DNA of 64,000 nucleotides from Hydractinia symbiolongicarpus (Eukaryota > Cnidaria > Hydrozoa > Anthoathecata > Hydractiniidae). The stretch spans positions 20,485,851-20,549,850 of the forward strand of contig NC_079877.1 of the NCBI RefSeq assembly GCF_029227915.1. Direction: 5' to 3'. The notes below the pieces were generated by a model. That model was not told the DNA's origin and ran no database searches. It was given only the letters and a program-made list of their open reading frames with translations. The first letter of the stretch is position 1. Each line of letters opens with the position of its first letter. The position numbers and the translations under genes are program-made. This document shows, piece by piece, positions 41,765-53,500 of the stretch.

Positions 41765-42605
41765 CTAATGAAGAGGAAAAATTTGGTGATGAGACACATA
41801 CGTTTTCAGAAAAATATTCTGATTGAAAAGCGTCTTGAATCGTAGCTGACCACAATCGGGATATAAAGTTGAAATATTTCTTTTTAATACACTGGTAAGG
41901 GCAAGTATACAGATAAAAGATGACCATATGTTTTTACTGCACATAAGAATAGCTTCCTTCTGTACAAGATCTGCTGCCGAAAGACCTGTGTCTACAGAGG
42001 AATGGCTAACTGAAAACTTTAATGTACTTTCTACACAGGAAAACAAATCTGAAGATTGAAATAAAGATACAAAAATTGGATGGTTTGAGTAGAATAGAGA
42101 ATTTTCGAAAAGCTCTATGCAAGTTAAAGCTCTAAGCTCATCTATTAAATCATTCGTACCTGAAACAGCCAGAGAAGCACTGCTGTATAAACAATCACCG
42201 TCTGTCACTGACCTGAAGTTAAAATAAAGCTCTCATAAACCACAACATACAAAATAATTTACTTTGCAATTACACCATTATTGTTAAGTGATTCCATGTG
42301 TCGAATGACACGAACTTAATCACTGCATTGTTTAAACAATGTATTGTCAAAGGATTATAGCAATTATAAACTAACCTGAGAGCCCGAATAGAATTATCCT
42401 TACAGCTGATGGCTAGCAGATGATCCTTTGGGATGAAACTTTCAGCTTCTTCGTTTCGTTTCACAGCGCCTTCATCTAATAAAACTGAGAAATCGGGATC
42501 TCTCAGTTTATTATCCAGCATAGTTCTCAAAGAGCTTGAAACTTTTTGAAGGTCGTTCAAATTTTCTGAAGCTAAATATGACTTCACGTTTGATAACACC
42601 ATCAT
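41765..42605 (-). pseudogene. OTU-like cysteine protease domain upstream of the hAT transposase
   Basis: Exon 42605-42376 (MMVLSNVKSYLASENLNDLQ...) joins in phase across a 163-bp GT-AG intron to 42212 downward. The join places ALRSVTDGDCLYSSASLAVSG, the OTU catalytic motif D-G-D/N-C-L, followed by LIDELRALTCIELFENS and IWSSFICILALTSVLKRNIS, which matches the W-G-x-x-x-x-x-x-x-LA conserved core. The distal catalytic His is not identified. The frame then shifts near 41830 into a Ser-rich stretch that leads into the hAT transposase in the same direction. It may be one fused OTU-hAT protein. Confidence 0.7.
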
Positions 42606-43705
42606 GATTTCTTCACCTTCGCAACTTCACTGACCTTGATTTCATTTTTAATTTTTTCGCGTATTTTCATATAGCCTTATAAGGAGCGAATTTTTACCCT
42701 ATCTGCGAAAGTTATTAGCCAATAGGATGCGTCCAAAATGACCATAAATTGAAGACACATGACTTTACATGGGCATAAATTTCGCATGTAATCCTGCGAA
42801 AAAACTATCTGCGAAACAAAGTAGAGATTCAACACCTCAGCCTGCAAAACAAAGTGGATACTGCTAAATCCTGCAAAAACGACATGCGAAGGCGCGAAGC
42901 TTGTGTGTGCCGCCCGGGAAAAGATTTGTGCCGATGCATAATCAGTGCGCCCATCCATGTGTTGGCGGGGGCGGTGAAAAAAACGACGTGTTGGGATGAA
43001 AAAAGTAGGTCAGTCGATCGCAGAGCCTGACTGACGCTGGCTACGCCCCTGTTTGTACATACATAATACATAATTTCAGTATTAGATCCATTCATAGAAG
43101 ATTTACAGAAAAAAAAGTTTTTTTCTTTATGATTTTAATTGTTTTATTAAAAAAATTGCGGAAATTCAGTTATTTTTGAGACAAAAAGGCTAAAAAAACA
43201 AATTCATGATAAAAAGCAACTACAGTAGGTATATATATATATATATATATATTACAATCACTGAAACCGAAATCGAGTAGATTTCAAATATTACTCTCAT
43301 TGGATGAAAAATTTATGACTCATGATTATTATGCTTTAAGTAGTTAAAATATGAAGTAGTAGCAGCTTTTTAGGATGTGCTACAGTTTAGATTAGATTGG
43401 AAGAGGGTCATTATTATACCCCGTGTCCAACCCATGCTATAGCATCATGGAAAAGACGAGAATGATGCTGGAAATTTCCACCCACCCTATAGTGGCATTT
43501 TGTGCTTCTTCCTAGGTGCCGTTTCTGTGTGGTCTGTGTAGTGCACTTTGTTCTCCCTTTGTACATGCAGTTTACAAAGAAAGGTGTTCAGTTACAGATG
43601 TATATACTTTATAGACATAAATTTTAAGGGATCACATATGGTATATTTGATGACAGTGCATATTTGAATAAGAAATCAGAGTTTATAAGCCAGTGTAGTA
43701 TATGG
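42606..43705. other. Stretch with no supported gene
   Basis: Contains a (TA)n run at about 43229-43251. The 42640-42900 part has recurring TGCGAAA words of the kind seen in palindromic DNA-transposon ends, but no paired partner was found. Confidence 0.45.
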
Positions 43706-43748
43706 GACCTACATGACCTACATGACCAATGCGTAGGTCATGTAGGTC
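43706..43748. repeat. Perfect 16-bp palindromic arms
   Basis: GACCTACATGACCTAC (43706-43721) and GTAGGTCATGTAGGTC (43733-43748) are exact reverse complements around an 11-nt loop. Related GTAGGTCGCGTAGGTTA recurs at about 44215-44231, on the other side of the SINE. Confidence 0.85.
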
Positions 43749-43839
43749 AGGTATTAGGTCGCGCATTAAAACATACAATGCATTGCAATTACCACGTCCA
43801 TTTTAGGGTTAGCGTTTAGGAATTCCATCGTCGTTTGTG

Positions 43840-44165
43840 GCGCCGTAGATTAGTGGTTATAGCTCTCGTGCTCTGTGCGGGAGACCAGGGTTCGATTCCT
43901 CTTGACGGCGATTCAACATGGGCGAGTGAATGTTACCATAGCCCCGGGTTAACCCAAGCCATGTGAGGGAAATTGGGAAGATGGCACACTGTGTGGGCCG
44001 TTGGATGTTGCCGGGAGTTGTCTAGTAGAGCGCGGGCTCTAATTGGGTCTGCGTAGCTCAAAATGAGCATTAAAATACTCAGGACTCTCCATCTACGACA
44101 TGGCCCCTCCTGGAAATAATAGACCGGGTATATCCCTCGATATTTGTGAGGCTAGCCATGTAAAA
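43840..44165 (+). mobile_element. tRNA-derived SINE
   Basis: The head (43840-43910) has a pol III A box TAGATTAGTGG (43846-43856) and a perfect B box GGTTCGATTCC (43889-43899) inside a tRNA-like fold closed by CGCCGT/ACGGCG. It is followed by about 250 bp of unrelated body ending GAGGCTAGCCATGTAAAATA. An oversized anticodon loop and the long body make it a SINE and not a tRNA gene. The 3' limit is estimated. Confidence 0.78.
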
Positions 44166-44999
44166 TATGCACATCTATTTATCTGTCCCTATATGAATAG
44201 AACGCGTTCATCACGTAGGTCGCGTAGGTTACTTTTATAGAAATTTCATCGGGATAATACATAGCATATATATATAAAGAGAAAAAAAATGACTTGCCTA
44301 GCTAACTAATAAGCTTTTTCGTTTTCTTGTTTTATATTTTGCATCTAGTTACCATCTTTTTTGTTTGTGTTTGCAGCCATCGTTGCGGGACAACCTGATA
44401 TTTGTAAAACTACGTGGCCTCACTGCTTACGATATATTTTTAATTGAAACTTTTTAATATACCGATGTTCAGCTAACCTGGACTGTTGTTTCTAAGAATT
44501 AAGATGGTAGACTGATAAGCGATTGAAAAACGGAAGAAGGTCCTCGTAGTATCGTTAGCTAATCATTGCTTTTTTAGTACGTATATTTCATATCGTTTTT
44601 GTGTTATTTTATTTATTATAGTTTTTCTATCAAATTATTGAACAAAGAATGAATCAAACTACCAGATTATTTTTATCTTTTTTTGTTTGTGGAAAAAATT
44701 CCAGGCAGAATTTTATATCATTTTGCCAAAACAGCTCTTAATCTGCCATTATCAAAATAATTTTTTTTTACTTATCTTTTCCCATCAATAACTTTTCATC
44801 CATCGCGATAAAACCCTGTGTTTTTTTGTTTACGTTTGCCCAATAAATGAGTTGCGAATATTTACAAAGTTCTGTATATATAGCTAGCTTATGCATGTGT
44901 CTGGGACAGGCAAGAAAGAGAAATTGGCTATCTGCACTAATTTGTAGATTCTTAGAAATATGAGATTGAAAATACACTGGAATTTTTTTCTCAACCATA
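44166..44999. other. Stretch with no supported gene
   Basis: A minus-strand ORF at 44768-44998 has no recognisable motif. Confidence 0.45.
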
Positions 45000-45327
45000 G
45001 ACCTTTTTGAATGTTTACATTTTCCGCGATAAGACCTTTCGGCTTTAATTGCGTGGCAGGCAAAAAGATGCAGGCGCTAGGTGAATTGAGGTCCTTTTTA
45101 GTCTTTTTCTTCGCACAAAGGTATCATTACGACTTTATATGAATATATGTCAATCAGAAGTTATCTATTTACATTTAATAATAGTTTAAAGCCTCGAAAA
45201 TACCTCCGTAGAAAGAAATGGACTAAAAAAGACCTTTCTTCAGCAAGCTTCCGCATCTTTCTGCCTGCCACACAGTTGTTAGAGCCAGAAGGGCTTACAG
45301 CGGAAAATGTAAACATTCAAAAAGGTC
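45000..45327. mobile_element. MITE with ~105-bp TIRs and TA duplication
   Basis: Left end GACCTTTTTGAATGTTTACA is exactly inverted at the right end; the ~105-bp arms then pair at roughly three quarters of positions (shared GTGGCAGGCA, AAAGATGC, TTTTTTAGTC words). TA flanks both ends (44998-44999, 45328-45329), as for Tc1/mariner-type elements. No coding capacity of its own. Confidence 0.78.
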
Positions 45328-45607
45328 TATTATCTTCTCTGTTTAAAAGCAGACTTTCCAATTTGAGTGACAACCATTTTTTTACTTCTGTGATATGTTT
45401 GCAGTCTGTTGTTTATATATTTTGCAGGTTTATATGCATGTCCATTGTTCTTGATCCAAAATCAAAACATTACATCATGCCACAACTCATTTATTTGCCA
45501 TGCTTTTAAAAATATCGCATTTCTTAAATCCATAATCTTTTGTTGCATGGTTAATCTCTTATATTATTTATGCTATTGATACATTACCCACTAAAAAGCT
45601 TAGCCAT

Positions 45608-46390
45608 TTGAGTAAAGATAATATTAAGAGTATATGGATTGAGGTCAAACTAAAAAAGTCCTCTCTAATATATTTATGTTCCATATATAGACCACCTGCA
45701 AAGGGAAAAGATCTTGTCATGGTGGAATGGCTGTCTCGATATATCGAAGACTGTTTAAAAAACCTTCTGAAAAATCCAGAAGTTTTCATCTTAGGTGATT
45801 TAAACTGTAATTTTAATAAACCTAATAACTTGACCAGAATTTTAAAAGATTGTCTTGTCTCTTGTAACTTGAAGCAGTTTATAGATAAGGATACTCGCAC
45901 AACTATTTCTTCATCTACTTTAATTGATCTCTTTATTTCCAACAGTGAGCATATATGTCACTCCTCTGTCATTGATATGGGTCTGAGTTACCACTCTTTT
46001 ATATATGCCATTCGTAAATGGAAAAGGGTTAAAATTCCTGCAAAAGTTATTAAATCAAGATCTTTTAAGAACTTTAACAATGAAAACTTTTTGTATGGCT
46101 TGCATTCTGTAAACTGGAATGAAATTTTAAATAAAGACAATCTTGACACAGTTTGTAATATCTTTAATGAAGTTGTTACTAATATAATTGATCAACATGC
46201 TCCTATTAAATCTAGCCGTGTCAAAGGAGATTGCCCTCAATGGCTAAATGTTGACCTTATTCATGCTATAAAAGAGAGGGATTTCTTAAAGAAAAAAGCC
46301 TCAAAAACTAAATTAATTGCTGACAGGGACAAATTCAAAAGAAATCAAGTCAATAAAATGAAAGAAAAGTTGAAATGTCATCATTATGGC
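45608..46390 (+). pseudogene. LINE endonuclease domain (APE-type), partial
   Basis: IWIEVKLKKSSLIYLCSIYR PPAKG and VFILGDLNCNF hold the Y-R-P-P and G-D-x-N motifs of APE-like endonucleases; TLIDLFISN matches the S/T-x-I-D motif and the final D/H motif reads MGLSYHSFIYA with S-Y-H in place of S-D-H. The N-terminal catalytic N/E motifs are missing through 5' truncation. The C-terminal linker reads PQWLNVDLIHAIKERDFLKK. The frame is open until the copia insertion. Confidence 0.82.
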
Positions 46391-46740
46391 AATAAAATAA
46401 ACATCTGCCAGATCTCTAAATCGTTCTTCCAACTGCTATAGTCATCATCCTCTTTAAACGCTGATGGAGCCTTCAATGTTGTTGTTGCCATTGTTCACAA
46501 ACCACTTCACCAATTGGTTTGCACACACATGCGTCAACAAATAGCCAACAAAAGGGAAAGTTATCTCTCTTACCTCAAGAAACACATCTGGGTGTGTGCC
46601 CTCAATTGCTTTCTTTCAACTCAAATGTCACTCGCACAATGATCATAAATACCAGGCCAATTGATCTGTACCTCTGCTACCATTGTTAAATGATTCTTAC
46701 CTTGATAAGGTAACTTGAAGGCTTCACCAGTCTCTAATAC
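46391..46740 (-). mobile_element. Copia 5' fragment inserted in the LINE
   Basis: On the minus strand: about 55 bp of LTR end (to CA at 46685-46684), the primer-binding site TGGTAGCAGAGG (46682-46671), a leader, and the start of gag at ATG 46491 (MATTTLKAPSAFKEDDDYSS, WKNDLEIWQMF). LINE coding resumes on either side, so this is a foreign insertion. It is a different copia lineage from the two others in the window by gag sequence. Confidence 0.72.
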
Positions 46741-47721
46741 TATTGTATTGGTTACTGAAAGATAACAACAGAATTAACCCAAATCGCAATATCAACAATG
46801 AGGATTCATCGGATCCTAAATGCCTATGGAAAACTCTTAAGGAACTTGTTCCTGATAAAGAGAACAAGAATTTCCATCTTCCATCTCTAAGAACGACATG
46901 GAAATAAATGACCCTAAAGGTTTTTCGAACTCTTTCAACTCCTTCTTTGCTACCATCGGTAGTACCCTTGCCCAAAAATTAACTCCTGACACGTCTGATG
47001 TCAACATAAAATGTAATGATAAAAAGTTTATATAAAGAAGTTGACGAAAATACCGTTACCAAAATAATAACTGGTCTAAAAAACAATAAGGCTACGGGTA
47101 CAGATAAGATAGGAGTAAAAGTGTTAACTACTGGTTATGTTCCATCATGTTGGAAAACTAAAAGAGTATCTCCTCTTTTCAAATCTGGAGATCCTAGTGA
47201 TGTAAACAACTACAGACCGATTTCTATCCTTCCGGTTGTCATAAAAGTGTTTGAAAAAATTGTCCATGAGCAAATGGTTGAGTTTCTAATGGAGAATAAT
47301 TTATTAAATTCCAAACAATCTGGTTTTTGAAAAGGCTTTTGATACAGTGGACCATAAAATTCTTTTAAAAAAGTTTTACTGTTATGGTTTTCAAGATCGT
47401 TCTTTTGATTGGTTGGAGTCTTACCTTTCTAATAGATACCAAGTCACCTTAGTGAACAACACTATGTCAGATGTGATACCAGAGGAGTCCTATGGCGTCC
47501 CTCAAGGATCAGTCCTTGGACCGTTATTGTTTCTTGTTTATATTAATGATTTAGAATCTACAATTCACAACTCTTACTTCCATCTGTACGCAGATGACAC
47601 AATAATTATTCAAAGCTGTAATTCTCCTATTGAACTTAAATCTGCACTTGAAATTGAGTTAAATAATGTCAAGAAATGGATCCACATAATAGAATACATC
47701 AGTTCATACTTGAAGGATTAA
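46741..47721 (+). pseudogene. LINE reverse transcriptase
   Basis: Blocks in order: CLWKTLKELVPDKENK, KATGTDKIGVKVL (RT 0/1), YRPISILPVVIKVFEKIVHE, EKAFDTVDHKIL (motif A, catalytic Asp), GVPQGSVLGPLLFLVYINDL (motif B) and LYADDTIII (motif C, Y-A-D-D). A stop after SKQSGF (47328-47330) and a missing stretch before EKAFDT show a deletion. A frameshift lies near 46900, and the thumb is lost after KKWIH. Confidence 0.85.
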
Positions 47722-48319
47722 ACAAAACAATTACTCATGAATGCTCTTGTCATGCCATATTTATATTATTGTTCATCAACATGGTGTAATGCTAATAACT
47801 TATCTTTAAAAAGGTGAATAAATTATTTTCTAACATAAACACTTTCTTGGGTAAAGATGCTTCAAATCTTAACTCTCTATTTAATTTCAACTCAAGTATT
47901 CAATCTTTAAAGCTGTCCATGAGATTGCACCTGCATATTTGAGCAATAAGCTAACATTAATTGTCACAGCACCAGATCATCTACAAGTAATATGTTAGTT
48001 TCTCATCCAAGTGGTGCAAGGTGTTTTAATAGAACATTTTTATATTCATCTCCAAAGCTTTGGAATAGTTTGCCAGATGATATCAGAAAATTAAATAGTC
48101 TCCTACAATTCAATGTTGTAGTTGGCAAACATTATAACTTTAAATAATAATTTAAAGTTCTTACATTCTCAATAAAATATTTTAACCTTTTTTCTTTTCT
48201 TTTAAAAAAATTAAATAATTCTGATGTATAATAATTCTCAAAAGTGGCCCCCAGTGAAAAAAATTTGAAAGCTGTCTAAAAGCTGAAAGATTATTCTGGG
48301 CACTGCCACTATAAATATA

Positions 48320-48469
<150 letters not shown>

Positions 48470-48479
48470 GTTAATACAA

Positions 48480-48720
48480 AGCTTCTGTTCTGCCCAGATT
48501 ATGAACACTGCCCGGATTATGTACGGCAACTTGCTCTGTTTATAAACAGGGCAGAAAATACATAATTGGGCAACATAATCAGGACAGGCCGGCTTATGTT
48601 AAAAAATATTATTGGGCACTTACAAAACGAACATAATCAGGGCAGGCCGGCTTGTGTGCGACACTTTTACGTTATTCCTGACTTATTATATAGAACGAAC
48701 ATTATCAAGGCCGACCAGTT
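48480..48720. repeat. GGGCAG/ATAATC-rich repeat, related to 63640-63810
   Basis: Recurring words: CTGCCCAGATTATGAAC, GGGCAACATAATCAGGACAG and ATAATCAGGGCAGGCCGGCT, in both orientations. The reverse complement of the left part resembles 63740-63810 (GTACATAATCCGG, TTTATAAACAGG, CTGGGCAGAAC). Probably fragments of one MITE-like family. Confidence 0.55.
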
Positions 48721-50574
48721 TTTTATCATTCGTCATCACATCTGACAAGCAAATAGACCTGGTGGCAAAGTTGTTGTTATTCTTAAATGAAATGCAATCT
48801 CGTGGAACCTAAATTTTAGGATTTGCAAGTTTAATAACTTTTCACCAAACTTAATTCACAGAAAGATAAATTATTTAGGTCATCCCCAGTATTCATTTTT
48901 TTTTTTATTTCTTATTTTCATTTCTTATTTTTTTTATTTTCTGAATATATACAGGATAAGATCGTCAGTTTATATGTACATATATACAACGAACTGCTAT
49001 CAATGACCGTCCCCCACATTCTCATTTTGCAAGTATGTGTTTACGTGATCAATCATGTACGCCAGTTGACCATGTTACGCGATTGCGTAGCGTACCTAAT
49101 TTGCTCCGGATATGTGATTTTTAGAATGGCTATTTATTTGTTTAAGGTAGTGGTATGGTAAATTACACCTCTTCTGTATAAAACAAATTTTTTAACTTTT
49201 CTTTTAAAAAACATACTGTCTGCAAAACTGCACTTACAGGCGGAACAGACATTTTTAATTTAAAAGGATTTTACACGCGTAACACACTTTGCGTTTTACA
49301 TCGCACGCATTACTTGATTTGCACGTGCGAATCATCGCACACCTACTCAAATATTCCTGAAAAAGCCTGAAATATGCAAACAGAACTAGCCATTTCTACA
49401 TAGCTTTCAGAAGGTACAGTCATTAAAATTGCAATAAACACTTGTGGATTAATTGGAATAAAGAAAGTGTTAACGTTAAAAATATCGAGACAAATTAAAT
49501 TTGTGAACAAATTAGACCAAACACACTAGAGAGCTCTCACATTCCATAGCCTAGTGATCTTATTAACATTGGCAATATTAGTACACCAGTTTCGGTATTA
49601 CTAAACTATGGAACTAACCAGAACCACCCAGAATCAGCCATAACTACCCAAAATCACCCAGAACCACCTAGAATCAGCCAGAGCCACCCAGAATCAGCCA
49701 GAATCACCCAGCCGATTTCAAATGTCATGCGCAAACTGCGCCGATCTTAAATACAGTGAGAATGCGTACACCCAAAAAAAGATTTCGAATTAAATACGGA
49801 GAAATTTAACTCTTTTAAAATTTTTACTCGACCACGTATGTTGCACTGGACATTGTGTTTTCGATATTCATTTACTACAGAGAAATATAATTGATAGTAA
49901 AGAATTTTCTTTAGTCAAAAACATCAAGTGTGAAAATCATATATCATATGCTCTTTTTAGGGTACTTTTTCAGACCTGTACATAGTCAGTATAAAAATTG
50001 CGCGTAAGCGTTGTTCCGCCTCTCTAGTAAATCCAGCAGTAGCATAGCAATTGCAATGCTTTGATGAAAAAATAATCTCCAATATTCCCTCCTTCTATAT
50101 TAAAGCCTCCTTTATTTCTGTGGATGAAATGCTAATATACCGCAGCAGTGATTTAGCTTCTAACTCCCAGTCTCCTCTGCCCTGCTTCTCTGTCATGATG
50201 GTCGGTGGAATTAGGGCTTAACACGTGTAACAAAATCATGCACTAATTCATTAATTTGGTACCGTCAGGGGCGCGATTTCATAAACCGCCTTGCCCCTAA
50301 ATCTTTGGGCAAATAACAATGCTGGACTTTTAACGGTTTTTGTAAAATAGGATAAAAGGTAGCTATAATTGCGTAGGGTTAAGAAAAAATAGGATTTTTG
50401 TTTAGATGTTTTTATTTACATGTAAAACAATATACAATGTTAAAAAGCGATTGTTCACAACAAGAAAATTGGCAAAACACACGCACAAAAAACCTCATGC
50501 GCTGGATTGACCTTAATGGTAATAGGAACATTAATAGTACTTAGTTAGCTACTGTAATATAGTGAAAAACATAT
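48721..50574. other. Long stretch without a supported gene
   Basis: Contains T-rich runs (48897-48945) and the 10-bp minisatellite listed separately. No ORF with a recognisable motif. Confidence 0.5.
49619..49713 (+). repeat. Minisatellite, 10-bp unit
   Basis: About nine and a half imperfect copies of CAGAATCACC (variants CAGAACCACC, CAGAATCAGC, CATAACTACC). The unit length is close to one helical turn. Confidence 0.88.
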
Positions 50575-53500
50575 TTACAATGTAATGGGTATTCCTAGCG
50601 AAAGCAAAAAGTTACATTGTGCAGTAGTGAGACTGTTTTTCGTATCGTTGGATACGGTCACGTTTTCATACTTAAAATTCTTAACGTAGCCCTTCAAACA
50701 TTCTTCGAGAAAATGGGCATAGACAGGACCTTCTCTCTTCTGCACTTTCTTATATTTGTCGGTGAATGTAACGACGACAGTAGACTTGATGATGAGAAAG
50801 TCTTGCGGCGTAATTCTCATGGTACAACTTGGTGAGACACATTTAAAACATATTAAAACAATTTGTTTCAAGAAAATACCATATGCCAGCCATTCTAACG
50901 TATAGAGCTTAAACCTTTAGACAAAGAGTTTAACACTTTCAATATGTTAAAGAATTACACAAACTAAAAATACCTTGTAACCATTTTATGCATTGCCTTG
51001 AGTCGTAGCATCATACATTTCCCAGAGGTCTTTCGTTTAGGGTTAATCATAGTTAAATCAACAGGCATCACCTTCTGGCAATGATAATCACCATTTTTTT
51101 TCTTTATAACAACTAGTGGTGTGACCGGGTTTGAGTTGTATCAATCCTTTCCTTGGCTATTACTGCATCTGTGAAGTGGCGTTTGTGATTAATGTGGTTT
51201 GGCTTCCTCCCAACGTTTTTAGATGTTATATACAGGTCACTGAACGATGGTGAAAATTGTCGAAGACTGTTTACATGCTCCATTCTACGTGCCTCGTCCT
51301 AACGGTGCCAAGTGATTGGATCAACCTGTAATATTGCAATTATTTATAATATAATTTTATTCGACGTGAACATATACTATGTCAGCATCTATGAAAAGTA
51401 ATTTTTTAAAACGAGTATGTTACTACCAATTATACAATTACACTTTTTTTATATAAGAACGATTTTATAAGAACAATGAGGATCAGAATTGCTGAAAAAT
51501 AAGAACAATGGCAAGTGCATTTCAGGCTGAAGCAAAATTTTCTGTTTCTTCTAAAAAAAGTGTATACAACAATTATATTATTACCTGAAATTGATTGTAA
51601 TCATTTGCTAATCTGTACTTTCCAGACTGGTAAACAGCTCGAACTTCTTCAGTTCTTTGTCTCTGAATAATGACCTTCACTTTTGAAATAAGCTCGATAA
51701 TTCCAACTTTTTTATTTCCAGTTTCCATTTTTAAAATGGAATGAAGTGATTCGATTGCATTGTTGTAGAATAGCCCATCCAGACCAGATCCCTCTCTCGC
51801 TGACTCGATCACGCTTTCAATAAACTGTTTTCCTCGATTCCTCGAAAACCAGTCGTGGAAAGTTGGAGTCCTCCCAATTCTCCTTCAAAGAGTCAAGCTT
51901 GGCTTTAAAATCGTCCTCATCTTCAGCCGACGCTAATCCTAATTCCATAACAACGCCGTCATTGATGCCATAGATATCCGCTAAAATTTTTTTCTGCCCC
52001 TTTGCACCAAGCTGTGTCAACTTTTTTTTGTCTCGATCAGACATGTGTTTAACACAAAGCAGACTTTTAAAATCAGGTAAGACATGTTTAAACCCTTGGA
52101 ATAATGCTCGTTCAAGATCAGTACCCAAATAAGTTAGGCTACGTAATTTGCTGTTGGCTAAAAGAAATTCTGTTGCAAAACGTGAAAATGTTTCGGGTGT
52201 TTTTCTCATATGCAAAAGGACGGGACCATAAAACCAAGGATGGTTACCTTTGTCGTTTACAAGTCGGAGGTTTTGATAGCCGATATCTGTAAGCCACATA
52301 TCACACACATTGAATGTGGTATCCATCACAATTATTTTGTTTTGATTTACGCACAATTTCTTGATGTCGTTCAACTGTTGGTCATCGAAAGCGGTGACAA
52401 TATATTCGTCTGGTGTGAACACTACGTTGCGAAGAAATTTTTGTTCTTCCCGCCTCATTTCCACAACAACCTTTAGCAGCTTATCTTCATTAACATCTGT
52501 CTCATTATTCGTACAACAAGTTCTGCCAATGCTCTGCTGTATGTTATACACCTTAAAAACATTAAGTTCTAAATAATTTTGTTTGTATATTTTAACGTTT
52601 AAGCCAGAGTTAAAATAGAAAACTGGTAATACCTGTTTTTGATTTTGTGGCTGCGTGGATTGCGAAGAACATCGAAATGGTCCTCCAGAATTGTCAATGC
52701 CTTGATCATAAGTACTTTCTGGTCTATTTCCTTTTTGCAAATTGTCTTTCATTAGCTTTAGAACCTTTTTCTCTGTTCGGATAAATGGTGTCGACCTTGC
52801 AGTATTCCGTTTTGCATTACCATGACATGCTATACAAAAGTCTGTCGATTCTTCGCCAGACCACGCGATATTTCATAAATTTTTCAGTTGTGATGCTTTT
52901 TATGCGGCATATCGTGTTTGTAAAGCTCTTTTGAACTGAGTGACGACGATATGTTCGAACCAAAGCGAATATTTTCTCCTTCTCTACGGCTTCATTGGTG
53001 TACTTCTTGCCCACGCTTTTTTTAACAAACCTTTGCTGCTCCTCAAAATGTGCTTTTTGACAATCACCATCAGCGTAGAAGAAATAATTGGTGGGGGTTC
53101 CAATATTTTTGTACACACCATTATCGTCGGCCATAATTGAATCAAGTGAATTCCGATCATTATTTACCAAATCCGATCATTATTTACCAAATATGTCGCA
53201 GATGTTATCGTACCTATAATTAAGAACAGCATATGGACGTGAAAGTAGGCAAATATAAAAAAAAGACCAATGACTGGTACTAAGATAATATGAAATACCT
53301 TTCGGTGGTCCTGCATCTGAATTGAAGAAAAGGCTTAAGTCAGTAACTTCAGCGAATATTTCTGAAAAGATGAAAGCTGCAGTATTATTTATTTTCTTGT
53401 TCTAGGAATAAATATACATAAGTACATAAATGTAAAACACTATTCCCGTGTTCGTTTAAAACATATACGAAGATATACCTTTTTATTAGTAAAAGTTTTA

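Noticed and set aside
43840-43910. Functional tRNA gene
   Set aside because: A and B boxes are good, but the anticodon loop is oversized and a conserved-looking SINE body follows; a SINE head is the better call.
45147-45509. Plus-strand 120-aa ORF
   Set aside because: Most of it is the right arm of the MITE and downstream AT-rich DNA; no motif.
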